A stretch of DNA of 64,000 nt. Source: Raffaelea ambrosiae. Taxonomy: Eukaryota > Ascomycota > Sordariomycetes > Ophiostomatales > Ophiostomataceae. This document shows positions 33,045 through 43,675 of this stretch, piece after piece. Location: contig PCDI01000014.1 in assembly GCA_002778195.1 (NCBI GenBank), forward strand, positions 299,884 through 363,883, read 5' to 3'. The notes below the pieces were generated by a model that searched no databases, had not been told where the DNA came from, and saw nothing but the letters and a program-made list of their open reading frames with translations. Position numbers and translations under genes: made by a program. The stretch's first letter is position 1. The number at the start of each line of letters is the position of its first letter.

Positions 33045-34120
33045 TCACCAGAACTCCCCACCATTCATGGCAAGTTCGTACTCATAGTCCGGCTGGAACT
33101 CCAGCCACAGCTCCTCTGGCGACGTCGTCCGGTAGGTGTACTCGGCCTCCTCGTCTGGGCAGATCTCCTTGGCGATGCCGTTGGCCGCGGCCGCCTCGGC
33201 CAGGAGCTGGGCATGGCAGGTGTTCTCCATCAGGGTGTACAGGAAAGCAGCTTCGTCGACGGTCTTGCCGGTGGTCAGGAGACCATGGTTCTTCAGGATG
33301 GCGCACCGCATCATGCCCAGGCCGGCTGCGATTCTCTCGCCCTCGTCGGCCTCAAAGGCGACGCCGCCAAAGGTGTTGTGGACAGCGTGGTCCTTGTAGA
33401 AGGTGCAGGCGTCCTGGTTGAGCATCTCGAGTGGCCGGCCGAAGCAGGACCAGGCCTTGCCGTAGATGCTGTGGAAGTGGCAGGCGGCATTCACGTCCGG
33501 ACGCGCCCGGTGGAGAGCAGCGTGGATGTTGAAGCCAGCATTGTTGACGCAAGCCTGGCAATGTTAGCTCAGCTATGCTTGCCTTTGAGAGGAGAGGGCA
33601 GGGGGGTAACACGTACATAGTTGCCACCGACAATCTCGCCCTTCATGTTCACCTGCACTAGATCGCTGACCTTCATCAGAGCAAAGTGCTTTGCGAGACT
33701 AGCGAGCTGCCTGTCAGACACCAAAATGGAAGGCAGAGAAGTGACCAGACATCATGGCACTCACGGGTTGATCCAGAAAGTGTGCGGGTCGACAGGGTCG
33801 CGGACGGAGATGTGCCCGGCAGAACCCTCGAGATAGCCCTTGCGGGCAATGACACGGAATGCACCGGCCATGCGATGCAGCGCCCACTTGCGCTCCTCGT
33901 ACTTGTCCGTGAACGTGGGAATACCGGCGATCGGAGCGCACCGTCCAATGGTGCCATTGGAGCCGTCGACGGTCCAGAGGCCGCTCTTCAGCGTGTCCTC
34001 CACACGGGGACGCTGGCGGGGCTTCTCCTCTGCAGCAGCACTGTCCGCGGTGACCGTCAGACGGTGGTTCTCCAGAGAAGGAGCAGCCACAGTGGTGGTG
34101 GTGGTGACCGTGGAAGACAT
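33045..34120 (-). CDS. Class II aldolase/adducin domain protein
   Basis: Three exons, 34120-33765, 33698-33617 and 33554-33045, giving 315 aa. After a Thr-rich N-terminus comes the aldolase fold: GSAGHISVRDPVDPHTFWIN (the loop that binds the substrate phosphate or carboxylate in relatives), HFALMKVSDLVQV, the zinc-binding HFHSIYG (H-x-H) and the late ILKNHGLLTTG histidine. It belongs to the fungal proteins of about 300 aa that resemble fuculose-phosphate aldolase or decarboxylases of the same fold. The reaction is either retro-aldol cleavage or decarboxylation, and the substrate is unknown. It is divergent from the TauD-type oxygenase. Confidence 0.9.
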
Positions 34121-34889
34121 GGTGCTGCGTTGAATGTGTGTGGTTGTGATATCAAAGTTTGAATTTGGAAGTGGATGTTGTCCGTATGGGGAAAGATGCA
34201 AGCCAGAGCGACAAGGGGAAAAAATAGGAGATATTTTAAGGACGGTGTCTAGATTGTGTCCGGGCCGTGATTGCAAGCATACCTTTTCCCTTTAAAAACG
34301 GAGGAATCCTGCGGTTCGCCCTGTGATGCAACCGCTTCCGAAAGGCCGTCTCCACCTGCGATATTCGGACACCCCAAACTTGGCTCGAAAAGCGCGTCGG
34401 AGTCTCCTTCCCTGCGATCCAAGACAGCACTAAGTGGAAGCGACCCACACCATCCTTTCGTTGCTGACACTTGCTGTACGACTACTCGCCGACTGGTGCG
34501 CGCCAATGCATTCCGATGTGTTATCTCTACAGCCCGACTGGTCCGGGCAAGGCCAGGCGTCGCTCGAAGCCCCAATCGCGAACGACGGCTCCCTGTGGCG
34601 AACGGCGGGTGATGGCCATGGTGTGGTTGGTGCCGAGAGCGGACTAGGAAAACGAGCATCTTCGGGTGCCTATGCTCCATGCGGGAGGCAATGGCGATAA
34701 GATCGATGCCGTGTGTCGAGAGGCATCGTGCCGGAATTGGCTGCAAATGCTCGGCGTATTAATGCGCGACGACTTCCCGGGTGCGTGGTGTTGTGAGCAT
34801 GGCCGTTGTTCGTTTGTGTTCTTTATCGCAAAGTGGCCGCAGCATCCAAATTGAACTTTGACCATTGGATTGTCCGTCTTGCCTCCATC
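34121..34889. promoter_or_regulatory. Divergent promoter, class II aldolase and TauD-type oxygenase
   Basis: 769 bp between two start codons. Several short frames cross it but none is supported. Confidence 0.45.
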
Positions 34890-36065
34890 ATGAGCACCAC
34901 TACCACCGCCACCACCACCAAAGCTGCCGCCTCGCCTCCACGGGACTGGGGGCAGGGCCTCGGCCTCTGCTCGGGACAGATGGAGCCGGAATATGATCTG
35001 CTGACGCCGTTCGAGTCCATGCCGGAGTATGTCACGGGCCGGACCGTGTGGACCAAGGAAGAGCTCGAGCAAGACACCGGGCGGTGGATCCGGCCGTTTT
35101 CCGCCGCGGAAGTGGAGGAGGTCGAGGCCGCCATACGCCACATCGAGGAAGCCGGCCTTCCGCTGGCCGGCGTCGACCGGTCGACCTTTGTTCTCTCGGA
35201 CGCGTTTGCCGCCAAAATGGCGGCCGTGCGCGACGAGCTGATCAACGGCATCGGCTTCACGGTCCTCCGCGGCCTGCCGGTCGGGGCGTGGACCACCCGG
35301 CAGGTGTCGATCGGCTATCTGGGTCTGGGGTCCTACCTCGGCCGCCGCGTGAGCCAGAACCGGCACGGCCACGTCCTGGGCCACATCAAGGACCTGTCGG
35401 AAGGCAAGGAGGCCAACGGCGAGGGCCGGCTGTACCGCACGCACGAGGCGCAGACGTACCACTCGGACGACTGCGACATTGTCGGCCTCGTCTGCCTGCA
35501 CCGGGCCATGGAGGGCGGCCAGTCGCAGGTGGTGTCGACGCACCACATCTACAACGCGCTGCGCGCCGAGCGGCCCGACGTGCTGCGCACAATCTGCCAG
35601 GCGCACTGGTTCTATGACCGCAAGGGCGAGACGAGCGACGGCCAGGCCGAGGTGATGCGCACGCCCGGCTACTACTACTGCCAGGGCCGGCTCAGCATGA
35701 AGTGGGACTCGTACTACATTGGCCACCTGGCGCGCTTCTGGGACGTCGGGGCGCTGCCGCGGTACACGGCCGCGCAGCACGAGGCGCTCGCCGTCATGGA
35801 GGCGTACTGCGGCCGGCGGAGCCTGGATATGACGCTGCAGCCGGGCGACGTGCAGTTTGTGGCCAACACGCACAACCTGCACGCGCGGTCGGCGTACAAG
35901 GACGCGGCCGACGAGGGCCAGAAGCGGTGGCTGCAGCGGCTGTGGCTGGCGACGAGCGAGACGGAGGGCGGGTGGCCGCTGCCGTTTGCCGACTCCCGGT
36001 ACGTCAAGAGAGGCGGCGTGCAGGTCAACCAGACGCCAGAGTCCTATCCGCTCGAGGCAGAGTAA
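34890..36065 (+). CDS. TauD/TfdA-type 2-oxoglutarate/Fe(II) dioxygenase
   Basis: Intronless, 391 aa, with the start chosen at the first ATG (34890), whose Thr/Ala-rich leader is typical of fungal members. The iron-binding HSD is at H191-x-D193 (TYHSDDCDIV) and the distal histidine is H331 in HNLHARSAY. The arginine about 16-19 residues later, in RWLQRLW, should hold 2-oxoglutarate. It belongs to the fungal clavaminate-synthase-like TauD group, which differs from the isopenicillin-N-synthase-like oxygenases at 16839 and 21146. Strong GC preference at third positions. Substrate unknown; pairing with an aldolase suggests that oxidation is followed by carbon-carbon bond cleavage. Confidence 0.9.
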   Translation: MSTTTTATTTKAAASPPRDWGQGLGLCSGQMEPEYDLLTPFESMPEYVTGRTVWTKEELEQDTGRWIRPFSAAEVEEVEAAIRHIEEAGLPLAGVDRSTFVLSDAFAAKMAAVRDELINGIGFTVLRGLPVGAWTTRQVSIGYLGLGSYLGRRVSQNRHGHVLGHIKDLSEGKEANGEGRLYRTHEAQTYHSDDCDIVGLVCLHRAMEGGQSQVVSTHHIYNALRAERPDVLRTICQAHWFYDRKGETSDGQAEVMRTPGYYYCQGRLSMKWDSYYIGHLARFWDVGALPRYTAAQHEALAVMEAYCGRRSLDMTLQPGDVQFVANTHNLHARSAYKDAADEGQKRWLQRLWLATSETEGGWPLPFADSRYVKRGGVQVNQTPESYPLEAE

Positions 36066-36223
36066 GAGGGACACACACTGTACGTAGTCGGCCAAGCCGC
36101 GCAGCGAACAGACAGGGTGGAATTGGCCAATCCAAGGGAGTTTCTCAATCGTGACCTGGCATGAAGAGCCGCCAGCTCGGCCGATTCGCTGTGGCGCTAT
36201 TGCCAAAATAAAAAGAAGACGCA

Positions 36224-38164
36224 TCAGCTCTTTCTCGTAGATGCGCGTCTCGTAGATGTGTGCTTCCCGGGGGATAGACGGCTGTTCGTAGGTGAGCGCC
36301 TCCTCCTAGCCATGTGCCTCTGGGGGGGTCCACGAGGGCTGGGGAGTTTGGTGCTCCCGGCCACAACATTCCTGGCACTTCTATCTCTTCTTCTCACTGC
36401 AACCCCGGCTTCGAAGTTGAAGATATCAGAGGCCTTCAGAGAGTCATTGTCTTTAATGTTTTTGTCCACTTTGCCATTCTCCAGCACCCATTTCATGTGC
36501 GTAAGATTCATACGCCGCCCCGGCCGCAACTTCTTATCCCACTTGGCCGTACATGCCAGGTAGTGAAGTGCCGTCCTTCCGTCCTTGTCCACCACGTTGG
36601 GTTCGGCACCCTTCTTAAACAGTGCCTTGACGACCTGGGGGCTTTTGTATGCGGCGGCGAAGTGCAATGCTGTGGCCCCGTGGTTGTCCTGTGCATTCAC
36701 CGTATCGGGGCAGTCCTCCAGAAGCGCCAGGACGGCATTCACATGATCCCGCTTCGCCGCATAATGCAGGGGAATCTGGCCGCTTTTGTCTCGCTCGCGG
36801 CACAGTCCCTTTGCGACGTCCATCAGCTCTTTCACGATGGCGTCGTGCCCGCACCCGGCAGCGTAGTGCATGGCGGTGCGCCCTTCCAAGTCGGTCTGGA
36901 AGACATCCGCTTTGGCGTCGAGGAGCCACAGCACGATGTCGACGTGCCCTGCTGCCGCCGCGCAGATCAGAGCTGTCTGCCGAACAAGGCTGGTGTGATT
37001 GACGCCGTATTCCCGGACAAGCCGTTTGACAATGTCTGCTTGGTTGTGCGCCGCGGCCTGTTGCAATCCCGTCTGTTGCAGATATTTCGTCTTCTTTGAG
37101 GCAATCTGGTCTTCGACATACGCCAGTTTGCCTTCTCGGCAGGCCTTCAGAAGCTTGGCATTGTCCTCGTTCGTGGCATTTCGGGCGCAGTTGCAGGCGG
37201 ACAGAGGTTGGTCACCCGGGAGGTGGCTCCACAGCTCAGCCGCGGTTGGGCGGGAGTCACGGTCCACCTGCAGCATCAAAGAGCAGAGATGTAGCATGGG
37301 TTTTCCCCACGAAGAAGCCGTCTCCTTCTCTTCTTTGCCGGCTATCCAGCCGCGCAAGTAGTTGGCGCTGAGGGCAAAGGACGGATCATGTTTTGTTCCC
37401 GTGTTATGGTTGCCTTTCAGGATCTTCTTCAGATCAGGCGTCAGCGTCGGGTACGAATGCGCCAGGAGCATCTCGAGGAAGACGGCACCAAGCGAGAATA
37501 TGTCGGCCTCGAGGCTCCGTGTGCTGCCCACGTCGGTCTCCGGTGCACAATACGAGAGTGTGCGAGGTGCCTGCCGTTTCGTCCGCGTGGACGATATGTT
37601 GGCCGCATAAGTGGCGGAGATGCCAAAGTCGGCGAGGAGGACAGTGTTGTTGTCTTTGATGAGAATGTTGGCCGGTTTGATATCGCGGTGTCGGATGCCC
37701 AATCCATGAATGTGGTTGACGGCGTCTGTGAGGCAGAGAAACCACGGTTCGAGGCTGCCTCTTTTGTCGCGGTCTGCATATTTGCCGCTCTGCAATCCAG
37801 CAAGAAATTGCTCCAGATCTGTGTCGGCCCGGCGCATGACGAGCCTCGCGACGGGGTTTTCTTTGTCCTCGATGTATGCGTCGACAAAGTCAACAACGTG
37901 GTGGCTTTGTGCTTGTTTGAGGGTGGCCACTTCCCGTGCGAACTCGGTCCTCCTTTTCTCGTGGTCTTTCAGTTCCACAGACTTGATGGCCAATGGCCAC
38001 TTCTCAGTATTTCTGTTGTCACGTTTCGGTTTCCCCAGAAAGTGTCCGGTCTTCGTATGTTTCCGTCGGCCTTCACTGACCGGCGAAGCGGCGCCTTTTG
38101 AGAGCCGGGCTCCGACTTTATACTCTGAATGTTTTACGAAGAGCGGGTCTTGCTCTACCTCCAT
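36224..38164 (-). CDS. Protein kinase with C-terminal ankyrin repeats
   Basis: Intronless, 646 aa. The kinase domain (about 15-330) keeps the catalytic residues: K61 in LAIK, the helix-C E78, HRD at 159-161 with KPAN, DFG at 179-181, CAPET at 206-210 and D221. The glycine-rich loop (about 19-28) is degenerate. Ankyrin repeats run from about 350 to 560, with TALICAAAAGHVDIVLWLL, TAMHYAAGCGHDAIVKEL, PLHYAAKRDHVNAVLALL and TALHFAAAYKSPQVVKALF clearly visible. The last 60 residues are very basic (RRRRS, RRASTRKS) and may be a nuclear or membrane tether. Such kinase-ankyrin proteins are common, variable accessory genes in Sordariomycetes, and the substrate is unknown. Confidence 0.9.
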   Translation of the reverse strand: MEVEQDPLFVKHSEYKVGARLSKGAASPVSEGRRKHTKTGHFLGKPKRDNRNTEKWPLAIKSVELKDHEKRRTEFAREVATLKQAQSHHVVDFVDAYIEDKENPVARLVMRRADTDLEQFLAGLQSGKYADRDKRGSLEPWFLCLTDAVNHIHGLGIRHRDIKPANILIKDNNTVLLADFGISATYAANISSTRTKRQAPRTLSYCAPETDVGSTRSLEADIFSLGAVFLEMLLAHSYPTLTPDLKKILKGNHNTGTKHDPSFALSANYLRGWIAGKEEKETASSWGKPMLHLCSLMLQVDRDSRPTAAELWSHLPGDQPLSACNCARNATNEDNAKLLKACREGKLAYVEDQIASKKTKYLQQTGLQQAAAHNQADIVKRLVREYGVNHTSLVRQTALICAAAAGHVDIVLWLLDAKADVFQTDLEGRTAMHYAAGCGHDAIVKELMDVAKGLCRERDKSGQIPLHYAAKRDHVNAVLALLEDCPDTVNAQDNHGATALHFAAAYKSPQVVKALFKKGAEPNVVDKDGRTALHYLACTAKWDKKLRPGRRMNLTHMKWVLENGKVDKNIKDNDSLKASDIFNFEAGVAVRRRDRSARNVVAGSTKLPSPRGPPQRHMARRRRSPTNSRLSPGKHTSTRRASTRKS

Positions 38165-38257
38165 TGTTTCCGAGCTCGTGTGTATGTATGTATGTAGGGT
38201 GGTGTGTAGTGTGTTGCAGGGAAATCCTCGCGTGTCCTGAAATCGACTCTTCGCCTC

Positions 38258-38299
38258 CGTGTCTGGAGAAACGTGTCTGGAGAAACGTGTCTGGAGAAA
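38258..38299. repeat. Three perfect 14-bp tandem units
   Basis: CGTGTCTGGAGAAA occurs three times without interruption, about 100 bp upstream of the kinase-ankyrin ATG. Confidence 0.95.
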
Positions 38300-38457
38300 T
38301 GGCGGTTAGCATATCAATGCCAGAGCGGCCGGGCTACGTAGGCATACGCCATAGTTATACCTTGTCTGGCCAAAATACCAATAGCACTGCGCCTCGTGGC
38401 CAGCATAGCCATCTTCAGAGAAGCCGCCAAGCCCAACAACATTGGTCATGCCACCAT

Positions 38458-38585
38458 GCTGGTGTTGCATGCAGCATGTGGCGCCCTTTGTCAGGCTGAC
38501 AGAAAGAGATAAGGCTTTCCCCTCCCCCCTCCCCCCCCTAAGCTGGGGTTGTATGCAGCATGTGGCGCCCTTTGTCAGGCTGACA
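38458..38585. repeat. 44-bp direct repeat, two copies 84 bp apart
   Basis: Copies at 38458-38501 and 38542-38585. The last 33 bases (38469-38501 and 38553-38585) are identical and the first part differs at a few positions. A C-rich tract lies between the copies. Confidence 0.9.
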
Positions 38586-38808
38586 CGTCAATTCCGCACT
38601 TGCAATTCCCCGAAGAGAAAGAGACAAGGTCATGCAGACAAAGGCGTATCAATACCGTCCACACAAGTATGGAATACTCGTACACTCGTGTGCAGAACCG
38701 TATCTCTTCTATGGGGCAGGCAGTGTTATCCCTCCCGTCCTATATCTCTTTTCATTTCTGTCTTTGGTTTCCTTTGCTGCTGTTCAACTCTAACGTACAT
38801 ACAACGCC

Positions 38809-39684
38809 ATGTCTTCTGTATCCTGCACATCCTGTGAGAGCATACTATCCTGCTCAGACTCGCGGCTCTCCACCACCGGCAACATTGTCGGTGTTATGAC
38901 GTTTGTCTACGCCGTCGTTGTCGGCGCAGGGTTACTCTGCATCCAGTTCCAAGCCTCGACGTCTGAGATCAAGCGCTTCGGTAAAACCGTGGCTTTTCTG
39001 TCCGAGCGTACCACGAAAATGAGACAGGAATTTGTGCCAAATTTCGATCCAATAAGCGGAACAACGACCGAAGTAAGATAGGATGCCTCCACAATGGCCG
39101 AGGTCAATTGCTAAAACGTGATTTCAGCCCGGCGGCATCACCGGCGTAGCCGCTGAGACGCTGGCAAACAGACACACCAACAATAGGCCACTTGTCAGGA
39201 ACGAAGATCTGCTCAAGAACTTTAAAACAAGACTCGAAATGCACCTCATTGAATTCAAGACGCTGATTGATGAGGCGGAATATTTGTGGGGTACGAAACC
39301 CGGAGCCGCCTCTCCTGACTGCAACAAACGCCCAATACAACTGGCGATCTCGCGGCGGATCTGGTGGATGTGGATACAAGTTGGCGCCAAGTCGCGCATA
39401 GCGGATGCAGAGTCATCCTTCGCTGCCCTGCTACACGAAGCAGAAACAAAGTCGGTCTGTCCTTTCGCTGGCCATTTTCAGGCACACTGCTGACACGAAA
39501 ACTCAGCCTGGGTTATCGTGAAGTCGCCCTGAACCCTCCGTCGGGAAACGAGGAACACGAACCGGATCTCGGGACTACCAATCGCACCACTCGCATTCCG
39601 AGTGGAATCATGGAAGGGAACCCCACGGTAATTCGGAGAAGTACACTCCCCGCAGATCTCACAAGATATGATAGTATGGTCTAA
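38809..39684 (+). CDS. Small single-pass membrane protein, unknown function
   Basis: Exon 1 is 38809-39072, and a second exon starts at 39128 after a GTAAGA...CAG intron of 55 bp that joins in frame. Residues about 23-45 (IVGVMTFVYAVVVGAGLLC) form one membrane segment after a Cys/Ser-rich N-terminus; the rest is soluble, with FKTRLEMHLIEFKTLI likely helical. The end is uncertain. The second exon can run to a stop at 39493 (about 209 aa). Alternatively a third exon can be joined through a weak GTCGGT donor near 39452 and a CTCAG acceptor at 39507 to a stop at 39684. The same donor hexamer is used in the permease gene at 54161. No family recognised. Confidence 0.5.
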
Positions 39685-40686
39685 AGCCACAATTATTCAG
39701 GCTCACATGGCTCCTCGAAACCATCTGTTCGCTCCCGACGAGAAGGCCGTAACGGGGCCAGTGCTCCCTGATTTATCACTTCCCTTCTCTTCTCGTTTCC
39801 TCTACATTGTGATTAGCGAGAACGGGATGGATTTGAAATAACTACCGGGGCAGGATGGCAATACGGAAAATAAAAGTAGTGAGGATGGGATATCGAAAGT
39901 AGGGAGGTGATTTGGATATGGGAAGCGGGGAAGAAATGAGAAAGAGAGCAAAGATGGCTATGGGAAATTGGCCCCCTCCCCCTTTATGAAATTGAGGCTT
40001 GTTTTTCTCCGGTGTTGTAAGTATTCGCAATAAGTCACTGCCACTTCATTGGATCTACTGTTCCCAGAGGAAAGATTCAAGGCGTATTTATTAGGTACTA
40101 GTTTCTCTGCGAACATTTGGGGGTGCTGCGTAGTTTTGTAGGAATCTTGGGTTGACGTTGTGGCGTTGTACTGATAACTGCGTACAATCGTGGTCAATGT
40201 GAAAAGCACAGCCGGTCTCCCAAAAGTAAGATGTCGGCCCTGTGACTTGGCTAATAACCACTCCGTACCCTTCCTATTCGGCATGCAAGAAATTGGCATG
40301 CTTGATTTGTTTCTGTTCCGCTACCACAGTCGAAAACTGCGTAATCCAGTCTAGAATATGCATTTGAAATCTTATTGTCATACCATTTAATGCACATATT
40401 GAATTCCCTTTTTAAAACGGGATACCATCATCAACCTCGCTTTCATACATTTGAGAGAAAACTGGATTTGTCTCACCTTCAACACAGTTCAGCGTAAATC
40501 TGTACTGTCATTGCTCTATACTTGATGATTTTGCAAGTTGAACTAATATATTCCCTAACTGAGAGTCGCTTGGTCGGGTGTTATGTTCTGGGCACCGCTC
40601 CGCTGGCCACATCACGGAACTCGTCTGAGTTCCTGGCAAACGGCACCCCATTTTCCCGCTCTGGTTGATCTAAGAAGACGTCGAAA
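39685..40686. other. AT-rich intergenic region
   Basis: About 1 kb with no supported gene. It lies downstream of the stop of a monooxygenase relic, but I recognise no further relic pieces in it. Confidence 0.45.
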
Positions 40687-40930
40687 TTACCAGTTCATAT
40701 CTTTGGTACCAGTAGATTCCATATCCACAAAATCACTGCCGAGATATCCCCAGCGATGTCCCCTCCAATACTTGATGTCGTAGTCATCAAATTTGGGATG
40801 GCGCAAGACCGCAAAGTACGAGAGCCGGGATCCGGGCCACATCACGACGGGCCCGGTTTTGGACCCCTGCTTGGACTATGACGAGCACGGATCGGCCCAG
40901 GAGGTGCGAACCACAAACTTGGTCGGTAAA
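40687..40930 (-). pseudogene. C-terminal relic of a Baeyer-Villiger-type flavin monooxygenase
   Basis: Reading the minus strand, the frame ending at the TAA at 40687-40689 gives the characteristic C-terminal signature of fungal Baeyer-Villiger or steroid-type monooxygenases: KFVVRTSWADPCSS, then VVMWPGSRLSYFAVLRHPKF, then DYDIKYWRG and GYLGSDFV. A TAG at 40876-40878 replaces the expected tryptophan after CSS. The upstream nine-tenths of the gene, including both nucleotide-binding motifs, is missing: the relic abuts the 3' end of the Zn2Cys6 gene (stop at 40960). It is therefore a broken, 5'-truncated fragment. Confidence 0.65.
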
Positions 40931-40959
40931 AATAAAGCCGGGGAAAGTAGCTAACTAGG

Positions 40960-43336
40960 CTAAGGCATTTCAAAGTTGTTCATATTCATGAAGAGGTTGA
41001 AGTACTGCGAAGCGAGATGGAAGTGTTAGCCAAAGCAAGCAATCGTCCATTTCAAAGTAAAGAATACTTACATCTTCATCCAGCATGTTCCCGGAATCAG
41101 CAAAGCCGAAGAATAGATTGGCGTCAATCTGCTCACAAATGTCAGTTAAAGTACCAGGCATCCCCTGCCACTCGGCTCAACTTACGTCGTTGCTTCCAGT
41201 TGTGTCATCCACCTGAACCTGCTGGATACTGGCACGATATGCCTCGATGCTTCGGCCGATGGCCTCCTTCATTGAGACGACGGTCATGGCATCGTCGCCA
41301 GCGGCAGCCCGTGACAGCTCAGCCGACAGCTGCATCCAGGCACACGTTCTCTGGCTCACAATATCGGGTTTGCAGATAACAGACGTGGCACGCGCCGTTC
41401 TCTCGACGAGGTCGACCACAGTCTGCTGCTGTCTCTTCTGCTCCTGGTCAAGCGCCTGGTATCTTCGTCGGAGTCGCCGCCGCCTCTCCACGGCCTGCGT
41501 CAGAAGTTCGTGACACAGGAGAAACACACTGTTGGCAATTTCGCATCGGCAGACATTGTTGACCATGGCAAAGAACGGCGTGACCCCCCCTGAATGGTCA
41601 AGCAAAGAGAGGGCCTCCGTGAGAACAGTGATAGCAGTCTCGACCGAGACCTGCCGCGAATAGATGTATTTCGGGTCATGCAGCGTCCGTGAGCGGAAAG
41701 GAGCGTGGAGCGTAATTGTGGACCGCTTGCAAAAGATGCTCAGAAGAATCTGTATGTTTGTGTCTGGCTCCGTCCGAATGATAGCAGCAGCTTCGGCCAG
41801 AAAGGCTTCCAGCTCGCCATCCAGCTTGAGCACTTTGTTGTAGTCAGATGTCAGATTGATGCCGTTGATGAGCTGGCATATTCTCATTCGCAAAGGAAGC
41901 GACCTCGCAAGCCAGATGTAAAAGGGTTCAGGCGGATGCAATTGTGGAAGAGTCTGCGTTGGCGAGAATGAAGTCGACATGCCACGTCCAGCGACGGCCC
42001 CTTCCTCGGAAGGAAAACCATCGATATCAAACGCCGGTTCCGGCAATTGGCAGTCGTAGTCGTCGTCCCGGATGGCGGGTGTCCTGCCTTTGGCAAACGA
42101 CGCTTGCAAATCGTACTCGAGGATGGCGTACCACAGCCTGCGTCGTTGCTCGGCATAGAAAGGTGTGATCCGCGTGAAATCCGCTGGCTCCCTGTGCAGA
42201 CCTGCCGATATGGCATGCCGAACCAACATGCCGGACGATATCCAACTCCGGTCGATCTTGATCCAGTGCACATCCCCCGCTATCAGCATGAGAAGATGGG
42301 CTTCGAGGTAGCCAATGGTCATCTGCAGGCGGGGATCCTGCCTGAAGAGCCACTGACGCACGGTTTCGATCCATTGACCGGCTCGTTGCCCGGCTGTCCC
42401 GGCCACGACGGGCCCATAGCCACCCGCTGCCGCATCTGTCGTCACAAGAGACAATCCCATGGCGCAAATACTGAGAAGCTGCGCCAAGAACATTGGGGGC
42501 CCGCTGGCAGACACCACCGGATCGGGGTCCCAGAAGCGGCCATAATCCGCGAGAAACGTCGGCACGTGGAGGATTTTGTAATACGACGTAAAGGTCCGCA
42601 AGTACATGTCCAGCAGCTGGTCCGTCTCGGCCCGAGACGGCAAAAGACGGCGCAGTTCCGGGTCGTGGGCACGAATAGGCACCGTGTCTCCCGGCCGTGT
42701 GCTGCGCTCGATGCGGTACAAAGTCGTCAGATTGTCTTCGTTGTCAGGCTCCTCAAGCACAAGCAGCGCGGCGTCCGTGATCCGCGGCACAAAGTTGGTC
42801 TCGTGGCTGCGGCCCCAATAGACGGTGGCGTCGTTCTCGCCAAAAACGACCTCCTTTGGGGTCGAGATGGTACTTTCGTTGACGGGCTCCACATATACGT
42901 CGACGGCGCGACTCCCATGCCACAGTAGCTGCAGAGGAGCCACGGGTCCGGTCTCTGAGCTTGCAGTAGGTGGTGCAGCAGGTGCCGCGGCGCCTGGTAG
43001 CTGCAGCGCATAATTTCGGGACGAGCCGGACACGTGGGTTCCAGATCCTGCAAATAAAGACGGACCGGCTTCCAGCCCATCCCCACTCTGCACGTCTGGG
43101 CCTGCTTGGTCCCGGCCGTGTCTGCTGGCGTCGTTGTTGGCCGCAGGGGCCTGGACGGGAAAGACGAGCTGGCCTGGAGCCGTGGATGCTGACGCTGCCG
43201 CACCGGACTCGTAATGGCATCGGCCAGGACGGCCTGATTGGACACATCGGCGGCAAGGCCGACCGCGGTCGCATTTGACTTTCCGGGCCCTGCATGGGGT
43301 GCACGATCGCCACAACCTGTTCTGTCTGGTGACCAT
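40960..43336 (-). CDS. Zn2Cys6 transcription factor with fungal-specific middle homology region
   Basis: Three exons, 43336-41186, 41128-41072 and 41004-40960, giving 750 aa. The ATG at 43336 is used; the frame extends upstream only from a non-ATG. Zinc cluster cysteines are at 12, 15, 22, 28, 31 and 40. The middle homology region is clear, with LLDMYLRTFTSYYKILHVPTF near 220, WISSGMLVRHAISAGLHREP and RRRLWYAILEYDL. The last two exons encode only 33 residues, acidic and aromatic (IDANLFFGFADSGNMLDED, then YFNLFMNMNNFEMP), resembling an activation tail. Both junctions keep frame and have good splice sites. It is divergent from an MCT-type transporter 339 bp away and probably controls it; that is inference. 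Confidence 0.9.
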
Positions 43337-43675
43337 GGCTGCGGTTGTTGTTTGGCGGACTTTTCCTCGAAGCAGACATGCGTCCGAGATGCATGCTCTA
43401 GCCCAGATATCAGTCGGGCATGATGTAAGCGACCGCAACCACGTGCTCGCGCTTTTTCCTAATCTGGATAAAGGCCGAAATCCACCTTCTAGAATGCGAG
43501 ACAGCCAAGTTGACTTACACCCCTGGGAGGCCGTGGATAATCATTACAAACAAGTGAACAAAATTTTCTTTCCTGCCCAACGTCTGTGGAGATGCTCGTG
43601 CTTTTTATCATTTTCTACATATATATATGTATATGATGGCTGCCCCCGTTGACTCCCAAACTGCACACTGCAGGG
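43337..43675. promoter_or_regulatory. Divergent promoter, Zn2Cys6 regulator and MCT-type transporter
   Basis: 339 bp between two start codons. An alternating TA-rich run (43618-43634) lies about 45 bp upstream of the transporter ATG. Confidence 0.5.

Larger units (their letters stand above)
38165..38808. other. Repeat-rich intergenic promoter region
   Basis: Contains (GTAT)n near 38180-38197, a triplicated 14-mer and an imperfect 44-bp direct repeat (both annotated), plus a C-rich tract at 38521-38539. No coding frame supported. Confidence 0.6.
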
